A stretch of DNA of 64,000 nucleotides from Hepsetus odoe (GCA_017165825.1 CM029383.1:2270067-2334066), one strand, 5' to 3'; positions 11,110 to 37,874 are shown, counted from the first letter of the stretch. The notes: generated from the sequence alone by a model not told the origin. Numbers and translations are program-made.

Positions 11110-14100
11110 TTATTCATCCTCCCCCCCTGAGCTAGTATCATAAGAAAGTCCTGTTCTATTATGCTTTGAAGGCCCTCCTGCACCCATATGCTTTTCAAAA
11201 TCTTCCTCAGTGATTTTTCCCTTCTTGAGCTTCTTCAGTAGACGTGTGTCGCTCAAAAGCTCTTTCATATCTTCGTCATCGACATCTGATCCCTGAGTCC
11301 AAAACAGACATGTAAATGAGAAAGGTGCAAAGCCTGTGACAAACATATTGAAGTTAAGTCATTCCAAGTACTGAGGCCATTACAAACTCATATAAGTCTA
11401 ACTAATTTAACTAAAACATAAATAATAATTTTTGCTATTTAACCAAAGAAAACAGCTAACCTCCTCCAACTTCCTCTTAGTTGCTATCGTTCTCCTCTTC
11501 TCCCTTTTGGATTTCTGCTTAGACCAAGCTTTGTTCTTGGCAAAGCTTTTCCTCCTTGGAGCCTCTTTTTCTTTCTCTTTTTGCTGCTGTAACATTTTTT
11601 GTCTCTGCTTCTCCCGGTTCTTGTCTTTGTAGCGGATTGAGTCAGTGTCTGTCAACTCTTCAAAATCTGGGAATGTCTTGCCCCTTAACTCCGGCATCTT
11701 GGGCATACGAAGAAGAGCAAAGCCCCGAGCTAAAGATGCAAAGTTCAGATCTGACCAAAGAAAACAAGACAAACAAAATATTACATATAATTTAAATATA
11801 GAGAGTTCAGCTTGTCATGTAGTTTGATTTGAGCAGATCATGATGTTTTAATATATCAGCTTCAACTAACTATTGGCTACTTTGGCCTTGTAGCTCCAAA
11901 CTTGTATTGGCATTTGGGTTAAGTAAAATATTGTGCAAATAGGAATGCATGTGGACCTCTGGCTTTAGTAGTATTGCAAGTTTATTGAATGCAGATGTCA
12001 ATGAGCACTGACCTTTAATTCGAAATATAAGGTTGCATTCATGCTTAGCATAGGCCTGGACAAAAGAGACAAAAGCCTTCATGCCCCTCTCAAACACAGC
12101 CCTGTCCCCAAGCGCCAGAGCCTTAAGTTTAGGCAACACATTCACCACATCCTTCACAGGAGAATACTGCTGTAACGGACACTATGGGACAAAATCGTAT
12201 ACAATAAATTTGTATTTTCATTTGAGCATGATTAGTCATAATAGCATGTAAAAAGTTTTTTGTGAAAAGTTACAAAATGTAGCCTGTATAAAAGCTGTCA
12301 CGATTTTTATCCAATATGTATATAATATGACTCTCTCACTCATTTTCATAGCCGCTTAGTTGTGGGGGGCTGCTGGAGCTCTCACAGGGTGAAAGTCAGT
12401 GAAACAGGTCACTTGACAGGTCACCAGTCTATTGCAGGGCAGACTCACAGTTTTTCCACACATACACCTACAGGCAATTTAGCATCTCCAATCCACCTGG
12501 CAAGCATGTCTTTGGACTGTGTGAGGAAACCGGAGCTCCCAGAGAAAACTCACATGGATTCAGGGAGAACATGCAAATTCCACACAGAAAGTGGAATTCC
12601 CCAGTGTCCCACCCCGGGATCAAACCCAGGACCAACTCGCTGTGAGGCGACAGTGCTACCCACTGCATTACTTAACCCTGATTGATTTGTTCAGTAAGCG
12701 AACCTTACTTACTTTTTGATTTATGGACAAGAAACTGACATAGGATTCCTCCATTGGAAGCAGAAACACAAGTGCACTGCCTCGGTTCCCAATACGAGCA
12801 GTTCGACCACATCGATGTACAAAGGAACTAAAGAAAGCATACCATGCAAGTCATTTGCAAAACAACCAAGATCTGCAATGATTACTTCAAAAGATTATGG
12901 CCACTTTACCTTGCACTGCTAGGTGGGTCATACTGGAGCACCCAGTTTATGTCTGGGATGTCAATGCCTCTTGCCATCACATCAGTGCATACAAGTATCC
13001 CACTGTAAATTACAAATGTTACCATAAAGTTTTAGGACATTTTCTGGGTCAGTTTCTGGGTTTCATAGATTTCATAGAAGTTGTTTTTCTTTTATTTTTT
13101 TTTTTACTTTTTCAGCATTTTCATGGGTTCTCAGACTGAGTCGTTGATTTCTGAACAAATCAAATATGCCTTCAAGGTTAACAATTCCTTTTGTTGATGC
13201 TGGCAGGTTTTTCTGACGGTTACACATTGCCAAACTCTACAGCTTTTCTGTTGGAAACTTGCAGTCAGAAGTATCATGGAGAAAAGAAAATAGTAGAACA
13301 TGCCGTGCCTTCATTTCACAAAGACAGTGTTTGTTATATGAACTTGAACCCATAATTCCACTTTACCCAGCTGAGGTCTGAAATTGTAAAGGAGTTGAAA
13401 TCTCAGATATCATCACTGCTAAAGTGGACATTTGCTTTAAAGCTTGCTTATAGAAAAAACAGAATTTCCAGCTGGATCCCTTCCAGGTTCATTTTAACAA
13501 GACTTAATCTCAGTTTATTTAAAAAGGGCCATGTGAATGCTCCTTTCTAAAGCAATGATTAACCAAATGTGCTACATTATAATATTGTTATTATTAGTAA
13601 TTATGCACAAGGGATTACGCTCCCCGTTAGCCATTATTTGCTGGTAGCCAATGCTTAGACAACTGCTTTTTGAGTTTTTCCTAAACACTGGCAACCAGTC
13701 ATACAAACCAAACCAGAAAATGTCTCTGGAAACAACAAAGGCCTTTTACCTCTTCAGCTCCCGAAACTTTGAAAATATCTTGTTTCGCTTTTCCTTCATC
13801 TTGCCATGGATGCAATGAATAGTGACATTTTTGACCAAGACTTCCAGGGCTTTGCCAAAATACTCGACACAGGCACATGTACTGTGGAAACAAAGCAAAA
13901 ACTGTTGAGTCAGAGGAAGGCTCTACAGGTCTGCTGGTTTCACTTCAGTGCAAGAGAGCTGTGTAAATACCTGAAAAAGACAAGCTGCTTCTCATGCTTG
14001 TGTTGTCTCAGGAAAGCCACCAGTGTGTTAAACTTATCTTCTGTTCTGCAAATCTACAAATAAAAAGAAAACCATAGGATACAATTATGGCAAAAAGTGT

Positions 14101-17100
14101 TATCGTTCAGTCATGCAGTCTTTTACTTTAGGCTGCTCCCACCACAGGTGAGTTCCATTTCTTTCTGTCTTCTGCATATTTCTTCTTCAAACAAACTACT
14201 TGCATGTCCTCTCTTACAACATCCATCTGTTCCCGATCACTTCTGCCACTCTTCTTCTCCAGCCATTATAACCTGCCTGCACTCTTTTATTCACCACTCC
14301 CTATTACTCTGAACTGTTGATCCCAAGCATATATCTGCTCTTGTTACAGATCAAAATATCATCAGCAAACATCATAGTCCACAGGGACTCCTGTCTTACC
14401 TCATCCGTCAACCTATCCAATATTATTGCAAACAAGAATGGACTCAGCGCTGATACTTGATGCCACCTCCACTTTAAATTGATACTTCACTCCTACTGCA
14501 GATCTCACCACTTTTACACTACCCTCATACATATCCTGTACCACTCTGATGTACTTCTCTGCCACTCCTGACTTCCTTATATAAAACCACAACTCCTCTC
14601 TAGGCACCCGTTCATATGCTTTCTCCAAGTACACAAAGGTACAATGTAACTCCTTCTGACCTTCTCTGTACTTCTCCATCAACACCCTCAAAGAAAACAT
14701 TGTATCTGTGGTGCTCTTTCTCGGCATAAACCCATACTGCTGCTCACTAATCAGCACCTCTTTTCTTATGCTAGCTTCATGCAAAATAACTTAAACAATC
14801 TTGTCGGAAACTCAACTGCCATCACTCCTAAACACCTCCAAGCTTCCACTGGTATGTCATCTGGACCAACAGCCTTTCCATTCTTTATCCTCTTCACCAC
14901 TTCCCTTACTTCCGCCTTGCTAATTCGATAGTGCAGCCTCATTACATCAAATCTTCTCTCTCTCTCTCATTCTCTCCCTCAAAGTATTCTTTCTATCTGC
15001 TCAATATGATCTGCTTGCCTCTAAGTATGTTTCCATTTCTATCTTTTATCACCCTGATGTGCTGCATATCTGCACCTGCAGCTCTCTGTCTAGCTTATTG
15101 ATATAAATCCTTTTCTCCCTCCTTACTGTCCAACCTCTTATACAGTTCACCATACACTTTATCTTTAGATTTCATCATTTATCTGATGCTGATTCTCATT
15201 TTCACGCACATGGATTTTAGTTCAATAGAGCTGTGTTTTCCAAAAGACTCCTGCCCTATTATTTGGAACCTTGTCCTCCTGGAAGAAGCCAACCATAACC
15301 CAGTTAAGATTTTTTTGGGGAAGACAGCCAGATTTCCACTTAAAAATGTTACATTTCACATTGTCCACATGTATTCTTACAAGCATTATACAGAATCTAG
15401 AAGAAAAAAAATTAGTCTACAAAAAATCCAAGATCCTCCATTATTTTTAGCACTGATGTCAAAATAATGCTTGAAAAAAAATGTAAAAAAAATATATATA
15501 TTTTTTATATTTTCTTACTTTTATTTTATATTATTGTTTTCACTGGTTAATTCAGGCTACATTTACATCCAGCCTGGTTTCATTCCAAATCTATTTTTTG
15601 CTTGATTCCTACATCTATCTTTTTAACTTAACAGGGGTGTGGCTACTCAGACACAAAAATGTCAGTACATGTAATGAGAACAATCTTCAAAACACTTCAG
15701 GCTAAAACATTCTGAAAATAATTTAAATCCAGAATGGACTTCATTCTTTCTGGGAACAGTATTGAGAACTCACCAAAAAAAAGGAGCTAAAGTGGGTTTT
15801 CTGTAACTGTTAATGTAATGTAAAAGGATTAGAGTAAATATGTTTCAGCTCTAGAGAAACTTGATAACGTTCCAATATTTATATTTTGTTCCTCACTTTG
15901 CACTGAAGCATTGGCTTAATTTATAAATGCAAATGCAGTATATTTGTTTCAGAATTAACTTCTGTCAGACCTCTGTCAGTCACCAAGTTCCTTCCAGCAT
16001 GGTCTGAACATGTAGCTCTACATAGATTTTTTTAGAATTTTTTATTTTCTTTTATTTTTTTGCATTTTAACAGCAGCGCCACTCACCAGCCTCAGTAAAT
16101 ACATAATACAAAGAAAAACTGTACTGTAATGCAGCAGCATAATTGTTGAACAGAGGACAATTATTTAAAGAGGACTATGGCCACTTTACTCACTGTATAG
16201 TAATTACTCAGTCTTGCTGGTGTCTTCTGCACACTTGTGGCTGCAACTCCTTTCTCTTTAACAGTGATGCGAACAGGGTTGCGAAGGCCAGCCCTCACCA
16301 GCTTCTCCAGTTCCTGTGTTTGTGTCGCTGAGAAAAGGCCAGTGCGCCTCTGCTTGGGCAAATACCCCAAGATTGCATTTAGACTGGAAGCATAACAGAG
16401 GAGAAATTATCAGAGAGGTTGGTTGACATTTCTGCCTTTATTTATGTATCTATGCAGATGTAAAGAGTACCTTGCTTCAAAGCCCATGTCCAACAACCTG
16501 TCTGCTTCATCCAGAACCAGTACATCCAAAGCCTTCACACAGCTGGCCAGATCAAGCCCATCAGCCTTCCTTCTGAACATATCCTCAAGGCGCCCAGGTG
16601 TTCCAATAACAATATTCGCCCTATGATCAGAAGATTTTATTTCCTCTGTGGCCTTGTTCAGAAAGGGAGCTAAAATCCAAAATTTCAGCATGTGTTGCAG
16701 CAAAAAGCCAAAAATAAATCTCTGATCTTCACATCACAGGGCACATATGTGGTTTCAAATTCATACTAGATCTGTGGACATGCTTTTGAACAGCCAGATC
16801 CAGATTTCATGTGTTTTGTTATTTGGGGCAGCAGGTCTTCACTTCAGCAAACAATGGAAAACAAGAAAGCTGGTGCTGCACATCACATATTTTAGCTGAA
16901 AAACAGAGTCATACTTTGTTTATTCTAAAAATCTCAAAAAGCTGGATAAACGGACTTTAATTTTACAGGAACTTTCTGTACATCTGCAAATCCCTTTTAC
17001 TTTATTTACCAAGGCAACTTTTATGAAATGACTTTCATAAAATGTTAACCTTCCACAGGGGAGGTTAACTTCCAGAGCTGGATCAATAAGTGGCAACTTT

Positions 17101-18334
17101 AGACACCAGAAAACCCATCCAGTCTGCCTGCTCCTTGTGTTCTTTTGTGAGGCAAAAAGAATTACAATAAGCAAGAAAGGAAAGAAAATCATGATGGAAA
17201 GTCATTACTTACCCATGAGTCTTGAACTTTTCAACATCTTCAATGGGATTGCTTCCGCCAATCAGAAGAATCTGTCTATAAGGACAAGAGCAGTTTGTCA
17301 TCGTAGTCATCGCAAATCAATTTTATAAAGTACTGTGTTTCATACAAAATTATGGGCATACTAACCTAAATTGGGAAAACTCTTCAAGAAATTGGCCCAT
17401 AACTTCACTTATTTGTATTGCCAGCTCTCGTGTTGGCGTGATGATCAAAGCACCAACCTGAAACAGAGGCAGAGATTGATACAAAATATGTTTTTACCAG
17501 TCTGACTAAAGAGCCTACACCTAGATCTTTCTGGGTGCTAGACAACTCGGACATATGTACAGTCCTCAGAAACACTGCTGTCAATCATAAAATGGAACCT
17601 CATTTAAGAACATATGGACAGCGAGTATTTCTTCATTTACTTATTTAGACATAAAGGCGATCTGTTCATCTTGTGCAGGTTAGATCTATATCTTATGGTC
17701 TAAGGGCTCCCAGAAACCCTTAGACACACCTGCAAACTGAAAAAAATAGTTAACAAAGGATAGGCCACTGGCTGTGATCGTAAACGTGCAAAATCCCCTC
17801 TAAGGTTGGTGGTCAGTGACTGTGAATGGTAACTGTATAAAATACAGATAGTGTTATAATGACATCATTCCTGACAGAAGACTCTACAACAATATTTGCA
17901 ATGGTCGCCTCTCTTACTTGCATTTTCTTCAGCTTCTCCTCACGTTTTAAAAGAATTTGTAGGGCAGGAATGACAAAAGCAAGAGTTTTTCCACTGCCAG
18001 TCACCTGCAAGATATAGGGTAGATTCTGATGAGTGTGAAAAGGAGAATGTATTTGACAAAATGCAATATAATATAGATATCTTATCAGAGACCTTACCGC
18101 TTCAGCAGCAACATCTTTATTGTTCATGAAGAGGGGGATGCAGGCAGACTGCAAAGATAGAAACATTAACTTAGCACAGAACACTCCACGCAACATGTGA
18201 GAGCAACTAACCGCTGTTGACTATACCTGAACCGGAGTCATATAGATAAATCCCAGCCTTTCTAGAACGGATTGAATGCCTTCATGAAGCTTTACAGGCA
18301 AACGGTCCCATTTTCCATCTGTTATCGCTTCCAT
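11110..18334 (-). CDS. ddx55: DDX55, ATP-dependent DEAD-box RNA helicase (complete, 14 coding exons)
   Basis: Nucleolar RNA helicase of the Spb4 group, acting in 60S ribosomal subunit assembly. Exons: 18334-18227, 18148-18098, 18004-17918, 17457-17366, 17275-17213, 16620-16471, 16383-16194, 14053-13971, 13881-13750, 13002-12910, 12827-12713, 12181-12013, 11750-11461, 11292-11110. They sum to 1806 nt, 601 residues plus stop; human DDX55 is 600. Motifs in order: Q36 of the Q motif, VTGSGKT 54-60 (motif I), PTREL 90-94, TPGRLED 141-147, DEAD 171-174, SAT 202-204, then LVFFSTC, TDVMARGID and HRCGRTARIG 354-363 (motif VI). The C terminus is Lys/Arg/Glu-rich (KQRQKMLQQQKEKEKE, KSKREKRR) and ends in an acidic tail. 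All frames are intact. Exon 6 uses the acceptor at 16621; the alternative TTTTAG upstream would add a stop. Confidence 0.97.
12325..12690 (-). repeat. Repeat C copy 2, near full length, in DDX55 intron 11
   Basis: Reads on the minus strand from a tRNA-like head (GTGGGTAGCACTGTCGCCTC, GGTTTGATCCCGG) through a body with ACATGCAAATTCC-type sequence to a tail containing AGCGGCTATGAAAATGA. Homologous to the copies at 54872 and 58390. Confidence 0.75.
14413..15180 (-). pseudogene. Non-LTR retrotransposon RT fragment 2, in DDX55 intron 7
   Basis: An open stretch (14784-14413) contains ISEQQYGFMPRKSTTDTMF, VYLEKAYERVPREELWFYI and RVVQDMYEGSVKVV. This is the finger/palm region of a LINE reverse transcriptase, probably RTE-like. 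The YADD catalytic box is not in the open frame, but downstream DNA still encodes LSPFLF-like residues out of frame. Upstream (14785-15180) carries degraded linker sequence. It is antisense-neutral to DDX55, which is on the same strand. Confidence 0.75.
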
Positions 18335-20381
18335 GTTTTCACTCTAAACTTCTCATTAAACACCCATGCTTGTTGTGCAACAGATTATGTGCTCCGACTG
18401 AAACTCTAAACCTTAGAATATGTTCCGTCCCATGTTTTGTTCGGATACTGTATAAAGGGATATTTAATTTAATTCAAATTTAATTTACTTGTTTCATTCA
18501 GTGTAAAAACAGTTCTAACATACAATTTGCTTTGATTAATACTATCACATTAAATTAGTTCGTAAAATAAAGGTCAATCGTCAAAGTATCACTGAGTAAC
18601 TTCCTCATTGCGTCGACAGCGTCATGAAAAGTGGATCGGAACATTAAACTAATTTAAACAAATGTTTACATTTAATTTAATCCCATGACGTGAAATGCAG
18701 GCGTTTGTTTTGTATTATAACACTGGATTATCATAAAATTAACTATAATAATGCTCATAATGCTTTGGACCTCACTTCAACTGGGAGCAAAAATAACATT
18801 TAATATGAAAGTTTTTTTTTCTTTTAAAAAATATAATTTTGCAGATATTTGGGGAAAATAATCTGTGGAATTCAAAGCAACAGAAAACAAACTATGGTAA
18901 AAGTTAAGATATTCCAAAAATATTTGTCCTCATGGTCATAAGAAGGAAGTTCAATCTCAATAAATATTGCTAATGAATTGTTCATTATTATAATTTATTA
19001 GAATTTATTAGCTACTCAATAAGCAAAATAAGGTTAATCTCTGATATCATTGCCCAAAGATTTATACCAGTGTAGTAGCTTCATTTAATATTACCCATAA
19101 TAAAGTAATTATTTCTTCCATCTCATTGGCTTGGCAAAATGGACCAGTTCCGTTTTAGCCAATCAGTATTCTCTCTCCTCATGCACCACACCCACTCAAA
19201 AACCATCAGGAATGCTTCTAGAGCTATGATAAAATTCTGACTGTTGATGCAGTCAGTGACATATATGTTTACAGATGCAGCTGATCATGATTCCTTCCTA
19301 AAAGGCAGAAATAATGATCATAAAAATATTTAAACTTGAGTTTTGAATTCAAGAGCACCAAGCTTTAGAGGATTAAAAAAAAAATTACACTCACTTCAAG
19401 CATTCACTACTCCAGGAATGACTGTGGCATTTCTGTAGACAGCACTCAGAACACACTGTGGATGGACATTAGTAATACAGTAATAATTATATTTTTACTT
19501 TTGTTCCCCTTTTTAATTTTGTTTCCCTTCAACAGCAAGAAAAGAACAAGATAAGAATATTTTGTTTTATTAAATCAGGTTCATATTTGACATATGAGCA
19601 TTCTACTTTACATTTTTTACAGTTCTTATCATCAACTCTGCAGTAGTCTTTGCCAATCTGTAGCACATACAGTCAAGGATTATGTCCATACAGACATGAA
19701 ACAGTACAAAAGTACATAAATTACTCCTCTGTCCTAATTAACAAACATGAACAAACTAACAAAATGGAAATCCTAGCTACAGGTTTGAAAATATAACAAT
19801 GCTGTTTTAATGCATAAATGTGGACATGCAGATATTTAAAATGCTTTTCTTATGTGCCACTTAGTCTTGAGAATTGCACTTAAAAAGGCAAAAGAAGCAT
19901 TGACGGTAAACTGTTTGCAAATGTCAATTGCCAGACCATTCAATCGTTTCATGTTGTTAACTAAACCTTTTCTCTCTTTAAGTACACTCAAACTCATGAA
20001 TCCTTTTTATATTCTTTGAGGAACAGCCAATGCTATATCTTGCCAATATAAGTGTGATGTTAAATATAGATGTGATTATGCCTAATAAGCACAAAAGGAA
20101 ACAGTCTGACAAAATAAAATCTTTAAACTTGTGGTATATAAACAAACAGAGCTTAAAAGAAATTAAAAGGGAACAAAAACTGAACTGTCTGAAAGGCCAT
20201 AGCTTCCCAAACCAAGTACAAGGAAATTTTTAGGTACAGATATCTACGCTTAGATAAAGACCAAGGAAAAACTGCATGAGTGAAAATTAGATGTCTTCTG
20301 AAATTTGACGAAGCTGGAAATCCAATTTTAGTTGGCTGTCTTCATGGAGGACCACTTTGGGACATGAAAAGGAAGCATGTT
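18335..20381. other. DDX55-TMED2 intergenic region and TMED2 3' UTR
   Basis: Spacer between the DDX55 start and the TMED2 stop. The right part (about 19.55-20.38 kb) is probably TMED2 3' UTR. A pair of opposed CCAAT boxes lies at 19125 and 19159. The rest is AT-rich with nothing recognised. No TATA box or CpG island is obvious at the DDX55 start. Confidence 0.55.
19566..19571 (-). promoter_or_regulatory. TMED2 polyadenylation signal (candidate)
   Basis: AATAAA on the minus strand, 811 nt past the TMED2 stop, followed by a T/G-rich stretch (TTGTTCTTTTCTTGCTGTTG). Confidence 0.45.
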
Positions 20382-22936
<2,555 letters not shown>

Positions 22937-23907
22937 CCTCCGATCGCCGGCGATTCCACCACCATGAAGAGCGAGCTATGGAGGCGAGGCTTTCGGCCGT
23001 GGCTGGTTAAAGTTAAACAGCGAGCTTAACTGGTAGTGCCACGTAATGCTTAAGACGGAAAGCGGCTGCGGACAAACTTCGTGCGGAGAGGCGAAAGCGG
23101 AAAATATGTCAGCGCAGGTTAGGGGTGCTCGAAACCACTGCTTCAAAAAAAAAAAAAAAAAAAAAATTAACGACCAATTTAATACCCTTATAACAACCAT
23201 ATTAAATAGCTATGATAAAAAATAACATATAATAGGATAATCAATTAAAATGATAAATTACATGAAATATCGTGAATGTTGCTGGTTGCCAAGCACCTGT
23301 CATTTTTGACATTTCCTAGGAGTTTTTTATTTACTGTAGTATAGCCAATATAAAGAAAGTGTATGTTGAAAAAAATGGGAACGAAATACGAGTAAGGTAA
23401 AAACATAAACAAATGCTGTAAACATGAGCAAAAATACAGCCTGAATATGAACAACATTTTGGTCCTGTTGTATTTGATTCCTCCTTTCAATTGTTTTCGA
23501 ACATTGCTGTCCCGTTTCCCAATCTGCACCGTTGGCGATATCGAGTATGCTGGCGGGCGCCTTCGTAGGGCACTTTCTAGGGCCTGATGTGCTATTAGGG
23601 ACCGAGCCCTCGATACTCTCCGCTAGAGGACGCAGTCGCGTCGCGCTGCTTTGCCTTGTCGCGTTTTGTGACGTTCTCCAACCGACTCGAAGGGTCTCCG
23701 ATGCCGAGGCCTAGGGAGTTTTGTGTTTATCCCTGTAGTTTGGAGCAAATGTCCGCCTACATGCCCCCGTTGTGAACGGGTCGTTCTCTTTATGAGGTGT
23801 TTTCCCGCGCGGTAAGAAGGGCTTCCCCTGAGCAGCGCGCTCCTCTTCCCGTCGAGTGAAATTAGCGGTAGCGCCTGTTTGGAGCGGAGGGGACGAGGCT
23901 TTGGAAA
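22937..23907. promoter_or_regulatory. Bidirectional TMED2/PTPN11 promoter interval
   Basis: Only 971 bases separate the two start codons on opposite strands. Both ends are CpG-rich (22.75-23.1 kb and 23.5-23.9 kb). The centre is AT-rich with a poly-A run at 23142-23166. No TATA box was found. Both 5' UTRs must lie inside. Confidence 0.7.
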
Positions 23908-34683
<10,776 letters not shown>

Positions 34684-36552
34684 GGCTCAAACTTCAGCAC
34701 TGTCCAGCTAACAGGTAATGCCCTCCATTATTTGCCACATCACTTAAAAATGACTACATTTTACATGCACATAGTGGTCTAAATGTTTTGCTGTTAACAG
34801 AAGCAGCTTATTCTGCTAGAATGATAGGTACATCTTTCAAGATGTTCAAACAGGCAGGTGATTTAAGCAGTACAGGAGTGTATAGTGATTAGACAGAAGA
34901 AAAGCATAGTTTGTTGTGGTCTGTTAGGGGGGAAAATGCTCACACCAACCACAAACTGCAAGGCAACAAGAACCATTTTTACTAGACAATTTTTTTGTTT
35001 TTTATTGTACACCTGTATATGGTGGAATGGTCAAAAATATACTAAAGACTTAATTAATCTGCCCAAAACAAAGTAGACCTTAAAGCTCCCTACACCCTGA
35101 GTCAGACTAGAGAAAGAGATTAGAAACAGGCTAATATTGAACCTTTGTTGTCAATGTTGAAGTTGCTATGGTCTATGCCAAAATTTTTCAGCTAAAGCTT
35201 TTCTGGGTTCTTCAAAGGATAGTCATTTCATTTAATTAAATTTCTTCATTGAAAGGACCAAAAATATGTTGCCCCAAAACACACTTATAGTAGAATGTAG
35301 TGAATATTATAGTGAAATGATTCTAGGCTACAGCCATAGCAGATGGAGATCAGGCTGTAAAACCTGTTTTCCTGTATTTCTGTTTAATAGAATTCAGTTT
35401 CTTATTCATTTTTCATTGCTATAAAAGAAATGTTGATGTTGATTATATAGTCTCAACACTGTGTTATATTTGACAGGATCCTTTTTTGTTTTTGCCAATT
35501 GCACCTGAATGCCTGAAATGTGATCATTGCTACACGGAAAGACAAAAAAAAAAAAGAGAAAACATTTTAAAAAAAGGAGGTGAAAAAAGAAAAAGGAGTC
35601 CACTCAGAGGGCTCAAAAGACGTGTGAACTTAAACAAGGAGTTAATGTCATTTCTCCTCCTTGCAACGTAGCCTTTTAACCCCCATGCTAAGAAACCACT
35701 GTGAACATCATGAAGCCTTATTCTTCAGAACGGAGAAGAGAGCCCCTGTGACATGAACTGCGCAACTACGGAGTTCTCGGCAATCAGTTCAGGCTACAAA
35801 CAACAAAGTGTAGAGAGAGAGAGAGAGAGAAAATTGTCGTATTCTCCTTTTTCTTTGTGTTTTTTGGCTTTTTTTTTTGTTTTGTTTTTTTTTTTTGTTT
35901 TTTTGTTGTTTTTTTAACCAAAGGAAGATTATATTAAGAGTTACGAGGAGTAATACATATGAAAGAAAAACAAAGGCTTGTGCCAAACACCCAGCTGCAG
36001 CCAGTTACAAATGCCTCTTCTTTAAGTGATCTGGGAACAAGGCATAAGGATAGAGTTTAAAGGATGTACCTTGAAAGCATTTTGTTTGTGTGAGTGTGCG
36101 TGTGTGTGTTTTACATTGTTTCCATGCTTGGGAGGCATACTAACCTTAACAAAGAGTATGCTGTCTATTCTCGGATGACGAGGCTTGTGCCACCTTCCAA
36201 TTTGACCGACTCAAACCATGGATGCCTTTCCTTTTCTGATGCGATCATTATATAAGGGTGTTTTGCTGTCAAGGGTTCCGGCATCTTCTGCTCCAGTTCA
36301 TCCACCCTTCAAAGTGTACTCTTGGGGCTCCTGTGAAAGGAGTGTTTGGAGGAGACAATCTTTTAGTCTGCCTTTAGTCCCCTTGTGAGAATCTGAAGGA
36401 ATCCTGGGACTGGACATTTTACCAAGGGATAGCAGTTTGTTTGTTTTTTTTATTTATGCCCATTCTCATCCTGATTGTTTCCATGTTACTGAAGCATTAC
36501 TGTGTGCATAACAAGCGACCAAGCAGAGTTGATGTTACTGCTTGGACAGCTG

Positions 36553-36555
<3 letters not shown>

Positions 36556-36592
<37 letters not shown>
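36556..36592. repeat. Poly-T tract in PTPN11 3' UTR
   Basis: About 37 consecutive T residues, on the sense strand of the transcript (U-tract). Confidence 0.9.
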
Positions 36593-36594
<2 letters not shown>

Positions 36595-36644
36595 TCAATT
36601 TTCTGTTGATTTTGTTTTGTTTTAATATACTGTTGCCTTTTTTA

Positions 36645-36650
36645 AATAAA
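36645..36650 (+). promoter_or_regulatory. PTPN11 proximal polyadenylation signal (candidate)
   Basis: AATAAA at the end of a T-rich stretch, about 1.17 kb into the last exon. Confidence 0.5.
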
Positions 36651-37874
36651 AAAAGTATGTAAACCATGTGAACTTAATTTACAGAAAAAGTGATTGCGCA
36701 TTAACATGTTAAAACGAGTTTTGGTTCTTAGAGCTTTGAAGTGCTGTTCGGTCCTCTGTGATGGAAAAAACCTTGGAATGCAGTCACCTGCCTTTTTTTT
36801 TTTTTTTTTTCTTTTTTCCTTTTCTTATTTTTCACAGACAGATTTATATAAGTTGTTACTGTCTTTTCTTCTTTCACTAAACCAAATTTTTGTATTTTTT
36901 TCACCTGTGCATTTAATTGCTTGAAATTGACCTTAATAACAGTATTTTTTTGTTTTTTGTTTTTTATTGAAGCTTCCCACTTTTGTTATTTAATAGATTT
37001 CTTTGTGTGCTGTAGGACATTTATTCTCAGCCTAATCATTTCAAATGTGTAATGTGTTTTCCCTCCCTCTTGCCCAATGCACATTTGACAGGCTCAGACC
37101 ATGTATTTATAGCCCTATGAATGTAATTCCCTTGAATTAAATTCATAGTGCTGGAGATTGGCTTTTCTCTTTTTCTATTCCCATGGCTAAGTGTTCTTAG
37201 ACTCTTCTTACAGGTGAGGATCACCCATTAGGTCAGGGGTTGCATCCGGTGTACTGTAATGTGTCCATTTATTGTACTGTAGGGTGTGTGTGAGTGCAAG
37301 GCATTTTGTCATGTTGTGGAGTGTTTGTGGTGTTCTATGTATGCGTGATAGGGTTATGTGTGCTTGCGTGTGTGTCCTGAGAATACTGCTGATAAGCTGT
37401 CAGTTTCTTAATGCCTGACCGTTTTTTTTTTTTTTGTTTTTTTTTGCCATGCACACTTTATTCATCTATATAAACTTTAACAGTCGTTGCTTGCACACAC
37501 ACACGTGTGACTTCGACTAGCCCCTCCTTTATTTTTGTTTGGTCAAAAATCAGTCCTCTTCAGTATCACTACCTTTACATCAGACACTTAAAATTCCAAG
37601 CAAGCTAATGTGAATTTTGTCATCCTGAAGAGAGTACGTGGAAAATGAACTCAATGCAAACAAACTATATTTTTGAACTTGTATATTGTACATGAATCAT
37701 GAATCTTGTAGAGGAGAATGTACTTACTAAACATATCTAATTGCCAATAAGATATACTGTATGTTTAACCCAGCAACTTTTCTCATGGCAGAATGTGAGC
37801 TTCGCCGAAAGCTAATAAGGGTTTGTGTTGTTTTGCTAGCAATGCAATTAACCATTTATCAATTTGTCGATAAC

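Noticed and set aside
16621..16670. Alternative upstream acceptor (TTTTAG) for DDX55 exon 6
   Set aside because: Joining there puts a stop codon in frame within 15 codons, while the acceptor at 16621 gives an uninterrupted match to the helicase core.
35789..36924. Several open frames rich in Phe or Lys
   Set aside because: Produced by poly-T/poly-A tracts in the PTPN11 3' UTR.
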